From NCBI RefSeq assembly GCF_024594815.1, contig NZ_JANJOU010000023.1:48274-112273 (forward strand): 64,000 bases of DNA. The letters are read 5' to 3'. Positions 1 to 8,073 of the stretch are shown piece by piece. Within the stretch, counting starts at the first letter, position 1. Every line of letters starts with the position of its first letter. Made by a program: the position numbers and the translations under genes. The notes beneath the pieces are model-generated. The model was given only the letters and a program-made list of their open reading frames with translations, was not told the origin of the DNA and did not search any database. The stretch is from Roseomonas populi. GTDB taxonomy: Bacteria > Pseudomonadota > Alphaproteobacteria > Acetobacterales > Acetobacteraceae.

Positions 1-1
1 G

Positions 2-334
2 GTGCAGGCCGGGCGGATGCGGCTGATCGCGGCGTTCTCCAGCCGGCGGCACCCGGACTTCCCCGACGTTCCCACGGCGCGGGAGCAGGGCGTGGACGCG
101 CTGCAACTGAGTCAGGTGGGCATCTACGCGCCGCGCGGCACGCCGGCCCCGGTGCTGGACCGGCTGGAGGAGGCCTGCCGCACGGCGCTTGAGACCCCGG
201 CGGTGAAGGGGGTGCTGGCGACCACGCGCGCGCCGGCGGCCTTCATGCCGCGCGCGGCGCTGAATGCCATGCTGCGGGAGGAGTTCGTGAGCTACGGGCG
301 CATCCTGAAGGAGCTGGGAGTACAGCCCGAGTAG
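2..334 (+). CDS. Bug/TctC-family periplasmic binding protein, C-terminal part
   Basis: This is the last 110 residues of a tripartite-tricarboxylate-transporter substrate-binding protein; the 5' part lies outside the window. The visible part has the family signatures near the C-terminus: a PTAREQG segment about 25 residues in, followed by APRGTPAPVLDRL, which matches the usual 'AP-GTP-VL--L' block in the second lobe. Such proteins bind carboxylates or other small acids in the periplasm. The ligand cannot be told from this fragment. A second, full-length member lies at 15721-16719. Confidence 0.85.
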   Translation: MQAGRMRLIAAFSSRRHPDFPDVPTAREQGVDALQLSQVGIYAPRGTPAPVLDRLEEACRTALETPAVKGVLATTRAPAAFMPRAALNAMLREEFVSYGRILKELGVQPE

Positions 335-391
335 AGGGCCGGGGAGCGGATCCACGCGGCCGGGCGACCCCGCCGCTCCACCGATCCGATC

Positions 392-1234
392 CTAGCGCGC
401 GAAGGCCCAGCGCAGGGTCTGCGCCACGCCGAAGGTGCCGGCGCGGACCAGCGGGCGGGCGAGGAGCGGGTCGGGCAGGCCGTGCATGGTGCGGGCCCAG
501 CCGGGCAGCAGATCCACGGCCGCCCCCATGGTCAGGCGCTGCACCGGCTCGGCCAGCGGGTGCGGGGCGGGCTGATTGAGGACGAGCTGCGCCACCTCCC
601 GGGTGCGGGCATCGGCGCGAAGGCGCGGGCGGGTGGCGCGGATCAGGGCCTGCGCCTCCGCACGGCTGCGGGGAACGGGATCGGCGCCCAGGGCAGTTCC
701 CATCATCGCCATTTCCGCGAAGTAGCGGTCCTGATCGGCAGCGGACATGCGCGGTTCCGCGTAGCGGATCCAGGCATCGAGGAAGCTGGTGGTCTCGGTG
801 ACATGGACCCAGGCGAGGAGGGCGGGATCATCCACGGCGTAGGGGGTGCCGTCCGGCAGGGTGCCGCGCAGGCGGGCATGGATGCCGCGCACGCGGGAGA
901 TGGCGGCCTCCGCCTCCTCCCGCCCGCCATAAGTGGTCAGGGCGATGAAGCGGGCAGTGCGGCGCAGGCGGCCGTGCATGTCTCCGCGGAAGTTGGAGTG
1001 GTCCCAGACCCCCGCCAGCACGGCAGGGTGGAGCATCTGCATCAGCAGGCCGGCGATGCCGCCGACCATCATGGAGGCGACGTCCCCATGGACGCGCCAA
1101 GCGACGGAGCGGGGGCCGAAGAGGCCGTCCGGGCGGCGCTGGACCGGCTTCTCGCCCCGTGCCCGGTCGTTGAACAGGGCGGTGACCTGGGCGGCGATGG
1201 CCTGCTTCAGCGGCCGCGGGAGGGGGGAAGCCAT
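392..1234 (-). CDS. MpaB-type oxygenase family (DUF2236) protein
   Basis: A 280-residue protein of the DUF2236 / ER-bound oxygenase MpaB / latex-clearing-protein superfamily, whose studied members are haem-dependent oxygenases. Supporting segments are MLQMLHPAVLAGVWDHSNF-like sequence in the first third, the RTARFIALTTYGG segment with the R-x-x-x-x-x-T pattern typical of the family, and VHVTETTSFLDAW in the middle. I chose the ATG at 1234 (MASPLPRP), because the 20 upstream in-frame residues look untranslated. No signal peptide or membrane helix is evident. The substrate is unknown. It is divergent from the peptidase gene at 1416. Confidence 0.75.
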   Translation of the reverse strand: MASPLPRPLKQAIAAQVTALFNDRARGEKPVQRRPDGLFGPRSVAWRVHGDVASMMVGGIAGLLMQMLHPAVLAGVWDHSNFRGDMHGRLRRTARFIALTTYGGREEAEAAISRVRGIHARLRGTLPDGTPYAVDDPALLAWVHVTETTSFLDAWIRYAEPRMSAADQDRYFAEMAMMGTALGADPVPRSRAEAQALIRATRPRLRADARTREVAQLVLNQPAPHPLAEPVQRLTMGAAVDLLPGWARTMHGLPDPLLARPLVRAGTFGVAQTLRWAFAR

Positions 1235-1415
1235 GGCGGGGAGATGGGGCCTTTCCGCCAGATTGCTACTCCACCGGATCGGCGTTCGCCGCATCGAAAT
1301 CCGGCAGATCCGACGAACGTTCCGGCCTCAATGATTGCACTGTATCGAAGCGGGAACGGTTGCTAGCGTTCCGCCTGGACGGACATCATCGTTGTCCCGG
1401 AAGAGGAAGCCTTCC

Positions 1416-2195
1416 ATGCCGCTCACGACGCTGGTGTCCCTGCCCCGCAACATGAACGTGCTCCCGGACGGCAGCAGGATCGTGAACGCCAGGCAGGCGA
1501 CGATGCTGACCCTCCTCGGCAACCCGAGGGCCGATTACGGGTCGGACTGCCGCGACATCACGAACCCCCGCCTGAAGCCGCTGGTCACGCGGAGGAATGT
1601 CGGCCCCTTCGCCGTCCGGGGTCTCGCGCCGGCCGTGGACAGCCTCGAGGGCGTGATGAAGGCCATCGAGAAGGAGGAGCCGAAGGTCTTCGCCGCGCTC
1701 GGGACCGCGGGAATGCTGTGCGCCCGCTTCGTCAGGGGCTCCACGACCTCGATCAGCAACCACTCCTGGGGAACGGCCATCGACCTGACGCTGGACGGGG
1801 TGCTGGACGCCCGCGGCGACGGGCGCGTCCAGGAAGGGCTGACCCGCATCGCGCCGATCTTCAACCGCCACGAGTGGTTCTGGGGCGCGGCCTTCGGCAC
1901 CGAGGACGGGATGCACTTCGAGTGCAGCGACGGGCTGATCCGGAAATGGGCGAATGAGGGGCGCTTCGGCGCCGTACCCGTCGCCCTTCCGGAAGACGAC
2001 CTGCTCAGCCTCGGCGACCGCGGCCCCGAGGTGGAGAAGTTGCAGGAGAAGCTGAACCAGCACGGGGCCGGCCTGCTTGTGGACGGGATCTTCGGGCGGG
2101 ATACCCAGAGCGCGGTGATGCGCTTCCAAGGGGCCCACAAGCTGACCATCGACGGCGTCGTCGGGAAGCAGACCTCGGCCGCGCTGGGCCTCTAG
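1416..2195 (+). CDS. M15-type peptidase with C-terminal peptidoglycan-binding domain
   Basis: A 259-residue putative cell-wall peptidase. The catalytic part carries the M15 / VanY zinc pattern: H116 and D123 in NHSWGTAIDLTL, and H167 in EDGMHFE. Residues about 196-258 form a peptidoglycan-binding type 1 domain (LSLGDRGPEVEKLQEKL ... DGIFGRDTQSAVMRFQ). The ATG at 1416 is preceded by a strong ribosome binding site (GGAAGAGGAAG at 1399-1409). I see no clear signal peptide, so export by another route, or a phage-like origin (endolysins share this layout), is possible. No holin or other phage gene is nearby. Confidence 0.8.
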   Translation: MPLTTLVSLPRNMNVLPDGSRIVNARQATMLTLLGNPRADYGSDCRDITNPRLKPLVTRRNVGPFAVRGLAPAVDSLEGVMKAIEKEEPKVFAALGTAGMLCARFVRGSTTSISNHSWGTAIDLTLDGVLDARGDGRVQEGLTRIAPIFNRHEWFWGAAFGTEDGMHFECSDGLIRKWANEGRFGAVPVALPEDDLLSLGDRGPEVEKLQEKLNQHGAGLLVDGIFGRDTQSAVMRFQGAHKLTIDGVVGKQTSAALGL

Positions 2196-2222
2196 GCCCC
2201 GCGCGGCGGGCCGGGGCGGCGC

Positions 2223-4046
2223 CTACTCCACCGTCACGGCCTTCGCCAGGTTGCGGGGCTGGTCCACGTCCGTGCCCTTCAGCACGGCCACGTGGTAGGC
2301 CAGCATCTGCACGGGGATGGCGTGCAGGATGGGCGCCACGAAGGGATCCACCTTCGGCAGCACGACCACGCGGCTGGCGAAGCGGCGGAGCGCGGGTGCC
2401 CCTTCCTCGTCCGTGAAGGCGATGATGCGGCCGCCGCGCGCCGCGGCCTCCTGCAGGTTGGAGGCGGTCTTCTCGAAGAGAGGGCCGCTGGGGCAGAGGG
2501 AGATCACCGGCACGCTGGCATCGATCAGCGCGATGGGACCGTGCTTCATCTCACCGGCGGCGTAGCCCTCGGCGTGGATGTAGGACAGCTCCTTCAGCTT
2601 CAGGGCACCCTCGAGCGCGATGGGGAACATGCTGCCGCGGCCGAGGTAGAGCACGTCGCGCGCGTCGCGGATGTCGGCGGCCACCGCCTCGATCTCGTCG
2701 CTGGAATCCAGCAGCTTGGCGGCGTGCTCCGGAACCTCCAGCAGGGCGGCGGTCAGGCGCGACTCCTCGGCGGCGTCGATGGCGCCGCGGGCGCGGGCGA
2801 AGTTGATGGCCAGGCACGCCATGACGGAGAGCTGAGCGGTGAAGGCCTTGGTGGAGGCCACGCTGATCTCCGGCCCGGCCACCGTCATCAGCGTCGTGTC
2901 GCTCTCCCGCGCCATGGTGCTTTCCGGCACGTTGACCACGGAGACGAGGGACTGGCCGCCGGCGCGCAGCAGCTTCATCGCGGCCAGGTTGTCCGCCGTC
3001 TCTCCGGACTGAGAGACGAACATGGCGGCGCCGCCCTTTGTCAGCGGCGGGTCGCGGTAGCGCAACTCGCTCGCCACATCACAGTCCACGGGCAGGCGGG
3101 CCAGGGTTTCGAACCAGTAGCGGGCGGTGTTGCAGACGAGGAAGGCGGAGCCGCAGCCGGAGAGCCAGAGGCGCGGCAGGGTCGCCGGGTCGAAGGGCAG
3201 CGCGGGGCGGGCCACGGCGCGGGTGGCGGGGTCCACGTACTGGCGGAGCGTGTCGCCGATCACCGCGGGGTGCTCGTGCAGCTCCTTCTCCATGAAGTGG
3301 CGGTAGTTGCCCTTGCCGATGGCGGCGCCGGAGAAGGCGGTGGTCTTGACCGCGCGCTCCACGGGCTGGTCCGCGGCGTCAAAGACCTGCGCGTCGCGGT
3401 CGCTGACGATGGCCCAGTCGCCTTCATCGAGATAGGCGATGCGGCGGGTCAGCGGGGCGAGGGCGAGGGCGTCGGAGCCGATGAACATCTCCTCCTCGCC
3501 GTAGCCGATCGCGAGCGGGGCACCCTGGCGGGCGGCGAGCAGCTTGCGGGGATGGCCGGCGAAGACGGCGGCGAGGGCGAAGGCGCCGTGGACGCGCTTG
3601 AGCGCGCCGGAGAAGGCGATCTCCGGGCTGTCGCCGCGCGCGAGGTGATGGTCCACGAGGCGGGCGAAGGTCTCGGTGTCCGTCTCCGTCTCGAACTCGG
3701 CCCCATGGGCTTCCAGCTCGGCGCGGAGTTCCGCGTGGTTCTCGATGATGCCGTTATGGACGATGGAGACGCGGCTGGTGCCGTGCGGGTGGGCGTTGCG
3801 CGTGGTGGGGGCGCCGTGGGTGGCCCAGCGGGTATGGCCGATGCCCGTGGTGCCGGGCAGCGGGTCGTGCTCCAGCACCTCGGCAAGGTTGCCCAGCTTG
3901 CCCTCGGCGCGGCGGCGCTCCACGTGGCCGTTCACCAGGGTAGCGATGCCGGCGCTGTCGTAGCCGCGGTATTCCAGGCGGCGCAGCGCCTCCAGGAGAC
4001 GCGGGGCAGCCTCTTCGCGACCGACGACGCCGACGATACCGCACAT
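2223..4046 (-). CDS. glmS: Glutamine-fructose-6-phosphate aminotransferase (isomerizing)
   Basis: A 607-residue enzyme that makes glucosamine-6-phosphate from fructose-6-phosphate and glutamine, the committed step to UDP-GlcNAc for peptidoglycan and LPS. It begins MCGIVG, so Cys2 becomes the N-terminal nucleophile of the glutaminase domain (about 1-230). Two SIS sugar-isomerase domains follow, with SGCGSAFL, SQSGETADNLAAM and the STKAFTAQL segment. The C-terminus ends LAKAVTVE, as is usual for GlmS. The length is typical. It lies 3 nt behind glmU on the same strand, so the two are almost certainly co-transcribed and feed the same pathway. I see no glmS ribozyme. Confidence 0.97.
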   Translation of the reverse strand: MCGIVGVVGREEAAPRLLEALRRLEYRGYDSAGIATLVNGHVERRRAEGKLGNLAEVLEHDPLPGTTGIGHTRWATHGAPTTRNAHPHGTSRVSIVHNGIIENHAELRAELEAHGAEFETETDTETFARLVDHHLARGDSPEIAFSGALKRVHGAFALAAVFAGHPRKLLAARQGAPLAIGYGEEEMFIGSDALALAPLTRRIAYLDEGDWAIVSDRDAQVFDAADQPVERAVKTTAFSGAAIGKGNYRHFMEKELHEHPAVIGDTLRQYVDPATRAVARPALPFDPATLPRLWLSGCGSAFLVCNTARYWFETLARLPVDCDVASELRYRDPPLTKGGAAMFVSQSGETADNLAAMKLLRAGGQSLVSVVNVPESTMARESDTTLMTVAGPEISVASTKAFTAQLSVMACLAINFARARGAIDAAEESRLTAALLEVPEHAAKLLDSSDEIEAVAADIRDARDVLYLGRGSMFPIALEGALKLKELSYIHAEGYAAGEMKHGPIALIDASVPVISLCPSGPLFEKTASNLQEAAARGGRIIAFTDEEGAPALRRFASRVVVLPKVDPFVAPILHAIPVQMLAYHVAVLKGTDVDQPRNLAKAVTVE

Positions 4047-4049
4047 GGC

Positions 4050-5369
4050 TTACTTCTCCTTCCGGCGGGCGGCGCGGAACGCGGCGGCGCGGCCTTCCTT
4101 CTGTTCCTGGCGGGCGCGGCCGAAGGCCATGGCATCGGGCGCGACCGTTGCGGTGATGGTAGAACCCGCCGCGACGAAGGCGCCATCACCTAATGAGACG
4201 GGTGCCACCAATGTCGCGTTGGAGCCGATAAAGACACCCTCTCCGATACTGGTCTTGTGCTTGGCGTAACCGTCGTAATTACAGGTAATCGTGCCGGCGC
4301 CGATGTTGGTGCGGGCGCCCACCGTCGCGTCGCCGATATAGGAGAGGTGGTTGGCCTTGGCCCCCTCCCCCAGCACCGCCGCCTTCAGCTCCACGAAGTT
4401 GCCGACATGCGCGCCGGCGCCCACCTCGGTGCCCGGGCGCAGGCGGGCGAAGGGGCCGATGATGGCGCCGTGGCGGACGGTGCAGGCCTCCAGGTGGGAG
4501 AAGGCGCGGATCTCAACGCCGTCCTCGATCGTCACGCCGGGGGCGAAGACCACGTCGGGGCCGATCGTCACATCCTGGCCAATGCGCGTGTCGAAGGAAA
4601 AGGTGACGCTTTCCGGGCGGGTCAGGGTGGCGCCGCCCTCCATCGCGCGGCGGCGCAGGGCGGCCTGCACGGCGGCCTCGGCCTCGGCGAGCTCCATGCG
4701 GGAGTTGATGCCGCGGCACTCGGCCTCGGCGGCCTCCACGGCCACGGCGCGGAAGCCCTCCGCGCGGGCGGCGGCGACCACGTCGGTGAGGTAGTACTCG
4801 CCGGCGGCGTTGTCGTTCTTCAATTCCCGCAGCCACTGGAACAGGCGCGGGGCGGCGGCGCAGATCACGCCGACGTTGCAGAGCGTGATGGCGCGCTGCT
4901 CCTCAGTCGCGTCCTTCCACTCCACCACGCCGGCGATGCCGCCATCCTCATGCGGCACCACCCGGCCGTAGCGGCCGGGGTCGGCCGGGCGCATGGCGAG
5001 CAGGGCGAGGTCGGAGGAGACGCGGGCGAGCAGGAGGCGGCGCAGCGTCTCCGCCGCGATCAGCGGGTTGTCGGCATAGAGGACGGCGACATCGCCCTCG
5101 AAGCCCTCCAGCGCAGGGGCGGCCTGCAGGGCGGCGTGGCCGGTGCCCAGGCGGTCGCGCTGCACCACGGTGGCGTGGGGGGCGGCCGCCTTCTCCAGCG
5201 CCGGCATGTCCGGGCCGGTGACGACGACGATGCGGTCGAACACCTCCTCGCAGGAGGCGATGAGGTGGTTGAGCATGGGCCGCCCGGCGACCGGGTGCAT
5301 GGCCTTCGGCATGGCCGAGCGCATGCGCGTGCCGAGCCCGGCGGCGAGGAGGATGGCAGCCCTTTGCAT
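4050..5369 (-). CDS. glmU: Bifunctional N-acetylglucosamine-1-phosphate uridyltransferase / glucosamine-1-phosphate acetyltransferase
   Basis: A 439-residue cytoplasmic enzyme that acetylates GlcN-1-P and couples it to UTP to give UDP-GlcNAc. The N-terminal pyrophosphorylase domain opens with LLAAGLGTRMRSAMPKAMHP and has the metal-binding aspartate in LYADNPLI. The C-terminal half is a left-handed beta helix of hexapeptide repeats, including RPGTEVGAGAHVGNFVELK, NHLSYIGDATVG and NIGAGTITCNYDG, which carry the acetyltransferase active site. It is upstream of and nearly fused to glmS, and divergent from the phosphatase gene at 5464. Confidence 0.97.
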   Translation of the reverse strand: MQRAAILLAAGLGTRMRSAMPKAMHPVAGRPMLNHLIASCEEVFDRIVVVTGPDMPALEKAAAPHATVVQRDRLGTGHAALQAAPALEGFEGDVAVLYADNPLIAAETLRRLLLARVSSDLALLAMRPADPGRYGRVVPHEDGGIAGVVEWKDATEEQRAITLCNVGVICAAAPRLFQWLRELKNDNAAGEYYLTDVVAAARAEGFRAVAVEAAEAECRGINSRMELAEAEAAVQAALRRRAMEGGATLTRPESVTFSFDTRIGQDVTIGPDVVFAPGVTIEDGVEIRAFSHLEACTVRHGAIIGPFARLRPGTEVGAGAHVGNFVELKAAVLGEGAKANHLSYIGDATVGARTNIGAGTITCNYDGYAKHKTSIGEGVFIGSNATLVAPVSLGDGAFVAAGSTITATVAPDAMAFGRARQEQKEGRAAAFRAARRKEK

Positions 5370-5463
5370 GGGGTGGATAAGCCCTGTGCCGGCGCCTTCC
5401 GCAAGGGCGGGGGCGGCTCAACCTTCATTGCGGGCCGTAATGCGGAATGGCATGGGGGCGGCC

Positions 5464-6114
5464 ATGGACCGCATCGCCCTCTTCGACCTCGATGGTACGC
5501 TGCTGGACAGCGCGCCGGACCTGCATTCCGCCCTGGACCGCCTGATGGCCGCCCAGGGCCGCCCGGGCTTCACCCGGCCGGAGGTGTGGCGGATGATCGG
5601 GGACGGGGTGGCGGTGCTGGTGCAGCGGGCCTGCGCGGCGCGGAACCTGGAGAGCACGCCGCTGCTGGTGGCCGAGTTCCTGGCCGATTACGAGGCCCAT
5701 GCGGCGGACGAGACCCGCCCCTTCCCCGGCATCCCGGAGGCGCTGGCGGCGCTGAAGGCGGCCGGGTGGCGGTTGGCGGTGTGCACGAACAAGCCGGAGA
5801 AGGCGGCGCGGATCGTGCTGGACGACCTCGGGCTGACGGCCGTGCTGGACGATATCGGCGGGGGCGACAGCTTTCCCGTCCGCAAGCCGCATCCCGGCCA
5901 TCCGCTGGGGCTGCTGAAGCGGATGGGGGCGGCGCCGGGCCGCGCCGTGCTGATCGGGGATCATCAGAACGACACGCGGGCGGCGAAGGCGGCCGGGATC
6001 GCGCCAGTCTTCGCCGCTTGGGGCTATGGCACGCCCGAGATGGCGGAAGGGGCGCCGGTCGCGGCCATGCCCGGCGACCTGCCCGCGCTGCTGGAGGGCG
6101 TCCTGGCGCGCTGA
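5464..6114 (+). CDS. gph: HAD-superfamily phosphoglycolate phosphatase-like hydrolase
   Basis: A 216-residue HAD phosphatase. It carries motif I (DLDGTLLDS, nucleophile Asp about residue 7), motif II threonine (CTNKPEKA), motif III lysine (RKPHPGHP) and motif IV acids (GDHQNDTRAAKAAG). The cap domain lies between motifs I and II. This arrangement fits phosphoglycolate phosphatase, which removes 2-phosphoglycolate. The substrate is inferred from family resemblance only. An in-frame ATG also exists at 5452; I preferred 5464 because the protein then begins directly at the first beta strand (MDRIALFDLDGT). The 82-94 nt gap to the divergent glmU start probably holds both promoters. Confidence 0.8.
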   Translation: MDRIALFDLDGTLLDSAPDLHSALDRLMAAQGRPGFTRPEVWRMIGDGVAVLVQRACAARNLESTPLLVAEFLADYEAHAADETRPFPGIPEALAALKAAGWRLAVCTNKPEKAARIVLDDLGLTAVLDDIGGGDSFPVRKPHPGHPLGLLKRMGAAPGRAVLIGDHQNDTRAAKAAGIAPVFAAWGYGTPEMAEGAPVAAMPGDLPALLEGVLAR

Positions 6115-6118
6115 GGCG

Positions 6119-6562
6119 TCAGGCCGGGGTCAGTACCTCGATGCCGTAGCCGGCGGCGATGCCGACCAGGCGCGGCACGTCGGGCGGGGCCATGGGCGGG
6201 AAAGCCGTGCCCTCCACCGCTTCGCCGGCATCGCGGAAGAAGCCCTCGTGCAGGCCGCCCGGGACGTTGAGTATGAGCATCCGCGCCTCGGTTTCGCCGG
6301 GGTTGCGGAAGTGGTGGGGCACGTCCCTGGGGATGAGGACGAAGCCGCCGGGGCCTTCCGTGCGGGTCTCGCCGGCCAGGGTGAACTCGTAGCGGCCCTC
6401 CAGCACGTAGAAGGCCTCCACGTCATGGCGCTGCAGGTGGGGCGGGGAGCCCTGGCCGGGGGCGGTGCGGCACTCGACGAGGGAAAAGCCGCCCTCCGTC
6501 GTCGCGGCGGTGGCACGGAAGGTTAGTAGATTTCCCAGCAGGTGAACGGTCGGGGCGCTCAT
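6119..6562 (-). CDS. Cupin-fold protein
   Basis: A 147-residue single-domain cupin. The first cupin motif can be read in the region HLQRHDVEAFYVLEGRYEF (metal ligands His, His, Glu), and the second in PRDVPHHFRNPGE. The family is functionally broad (sugar isomerases, dioxygenases, binding proteins), so no reaction is assigned. The gene is divergent from a TetR regulator at 6649, and an 18-bp palindrome lies between the two. It is therefore a likely target of that regulator. Its end is 4 nt from the end of the convergent phosphatase gene. Confidence 0.75.
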   Translation of the reverse strand: MSAPTVHLLGNLLTFRATAATTEGGFSLVECRTAPGQGSPPHLQRHDVEAFYVLEGRYEFTLAGETRTEGPGGFVLIPRDVPHHFRNPGETEARMLILNVPGGLHEGFFRDAGEAVEGTAFPPMAPPDVPRLVGIAAGYGIEVLTPA

Positions 6563-6601
6563 GGCGGCGGGCCTTGTGGCTGGCGATTCCGGGGTGTTCG
6601 T

Positions 6602-6638
6602 GGGACACTTGTTCCTTCACGAGACAAACGTCTCATAA
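6602..6638. promoter_or_regulatory. Putative TetR operator and promoter between cupin and TetR genes
   Basis: An inverted repeat ACGAGAC-AAAC-GTCTCAT occupies 6619-6636 (7-nt arms, one mismatch, 4-nt spacer). A second imperfect dyad, GGGACA-CT-TGTTCC, lies at 6602-6615. A plausible promoter reading toward the TetR gene is TTGTTC at 6609-6614 and TCATAA at 6633-6638 with an 18-nt spacer, so the palindrome would overlap it. This layout is typical of an autoregulated divergent TetR pair. The binding role is inferred. Confidence 0.55.
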
Positions 6639-6648
6639 GAGGACGGCG

Positions 6649-7242
6649 GTGAGCGGTCAATCCGGATCCGGAAGGGTGCGGCAGAAGCAGCGCACGCGGC
6701 GGGTGCTGCTGGCCTCCGCGCGGGCCCTGGTGGCGGAAGGGCGGGCGCCCTCGGTCGCGGAGGTGGCCGACCATGCCGGCATCTCCCGATCCAGCGCCTA
6801 CCGGTACTTCTCCACGCCCGAAGCCATGGTGCAGGAGGCGGTGCTGGACGCGCTGGCCTCCGCGATGGACGGCGTGCCGGCCACGGCGCCGGAGGGCGAC
6901 CCGGCGCAGGCCGCCGAGGGCATGGTCGCCGCGATCCTCGCCATGGTGCTGCGGAACGAGGTTCTGTTCCGCGCCTTCCTGGCCGAGTCCGTGAAAGGCC
7001 AGGAGGACGCGGCGCCGCGCCGGGGCGGGCGGCGGGTCGTGTGGCTCTCCGAGGCCCTGGCGCCGCTGCGCGGCCGGGTGCCGGCCGAGGTGTTCGAGCG
7101 GCTGGTGGCCGGGCTCTCCCTCTTCGCGGGAATCGAGACGGTGGTGGTGCTGCGCGACGTCTGCGGGCAGGACGAGGCGGCGATGGAGGCGACGGCGCGC
7201 TGGGCGGCGCGGGCGCTGGTGGAGGCCGCCCTGCGGGGCTGA
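6649..7242 (+). CDS. TetR/AcrR-family transcriptional regulator
   Basis: A 197-residue repressor-type protein. The N-terminal helix-turn-helix (about residues 10-55) reads RRVLLASARALVAEG ... SVAEVADHAGISRSSAYRYF, followed by STPEAMVQEAVLDAL, the classic TetR pattern. The remainder is an alpha-helical ligand-binding domain, not identifiable by sequence. I chose the GTG at 6649, preceded by GAGG, because further upstream the frame runs through the palindrome and promoter region. It probably controls its own gene and the divergent cupin gene, and perhaps the solute-binding gene 59 nt downstream. Confidence 0.85.
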   Translation: MSGQSGSGRVRQKQRTRRVLLASARALVAEGRAPSVAEVADHAGISRSSAYRYFSTPEAMVQEAVLDALASAMDGVPATAPEGDPAQAAEGMVAAILAMVLRNEVLFRAFLAESVKGQEDAAPRRGGRRVVWLSEALAPLRGRVPAEVFERLVAGLSLFAGIETVVVLRDVCGQDEAAMEATARWAARALVEAALRG

Positions 7243-7301
7243 TCGCCGTTGCCGCACCGGGCGCGGGGCCGCAGGATCGCGGCTTCGCAGGGGCAGAACC
7301 G

Positions 7302-8069
7302 ATGATGATGCGGATGGCGCTGTGGCTGGCGGTGGCCGTGGTGGCGCTGGCGGGCGCCCCGGCCTCGGCGGCCGATGTTCGGGTGCTGACGGCCGGGGCC
7401 TTCAAGCAGGTCGTCCTGGCGGCCGCCCCGGAGTGGGAGCGCGAAACCGGGCACCGGTTGGTCGTGGAGAATGACACGGCCGGCGCCCTCGCCCGGCGCG
7501 TGGCGAGGGGCGAGGGCTTCGACCTGCTGATCGTGCCGCCCGCGCAGATGGAGGCGCTGGCGCGCGCGGGTCACGTGGCACCCGGCGCGGTGCCGCTGGC
7601 GCGGGTGGGCGTGGGGGTCGGGGTGCGGGACGATGCGCCGCGCCCGGACATCGGCAGCGTGGAGGCGTTCCGGGCCGCCGTGCTGGCCGCGCCCCGCATC
7701 GCCTACATCGACCCGGCCTCCGGCGGGTCGAGCGGCACCTATGTGGAAGGGCTGCTGGGGCGGCTGGGGATTGCGGAAGCCATGCGGGACCGGCGCGTGC
7801 TGGTGCGAGGCGGGCTGGTGGCGGAGCGCGTGGCGGATGGATCGGCCGATCTCGCGATCCACCAGATCAGCGAGATCCTGCCCGTGGCGGGAGTGGCGCT
7901 GGTGGGGCCGCTGCCGGCGGAGATCCAGTCCTGGACCGTCTATTCCGGCGCCCTCGCCCCCTCCCCCTCTCCGGCGGGCGGGGCGGCGCGAGGCTTCCTG
8001 GCGCGCCTGGCGGGGCCGGAAGGGCGCGCGGTGCTGCGGGCGAAGGGGATGGAGCCGCCGGCGGAGTAG
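7302..8069 (+). CDS. Molybdate-type extracellular solute-binding protein
   Basis: A 255-residue exported binding protein of the ModA-like (SBP_bac_11) group. It has an N-terminal signal peptide (LAVAVVALAGAPASAA), then DVRVLTAGAFKQVV, the usual first strand, and later the family block AYIDPASGGSSGTYVEGLL and ADLAIHQISEILP. Studied relatives bind oxyanions such as molybdate or organic acids. No ABC permease or ATPase gene is next to it, so it is an orphan and the ligand is unknown. Three ATG codons in a row occur at 7302, 7305 and 7308, and the first was taken. It converges with the DUF3108 gene, 4 nt away. Confidence 0.75.
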   Translation: MMMRMALWLAVAVVALAGAPASAADVRVLTAGAFKQVVLAAAPEWERETGHRLVVENDTAGALARRVARGEGFDLLIVPPAQMEALARAGHVAPGAVPLARVGVGVGVRDDAPRPDIGSVEAFRAAVLAAPRIAYIDPASGGSSGTYVEGLLGRLGIAEAMRDRRVLVRGGLVAERVADGSADLAIHQISEILPVAGVALVGPLPAEIQSWTVYSGALAPSPSPAGGAARGFLARLAGPEGRAVLRAKGMEPPAE

Positions 8070-8073
8070 CGGC

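Noticed and set aside
2292..4193. Long open frame on the plus strand across glmS
   Set aside because: It is antisense to a certain glmS. High G+C DNA leaves long stop-free frames opposite real genes, and the translation is Gly/Ala/Val/Arg-rich without any domain.
4257..6149. 630-codon plus-strand frame across glmU and the phosphatase gene
   Set aside because: Antisense to glmU for most of its length and out of frame with the phosphatase gene. It shows no motifs.
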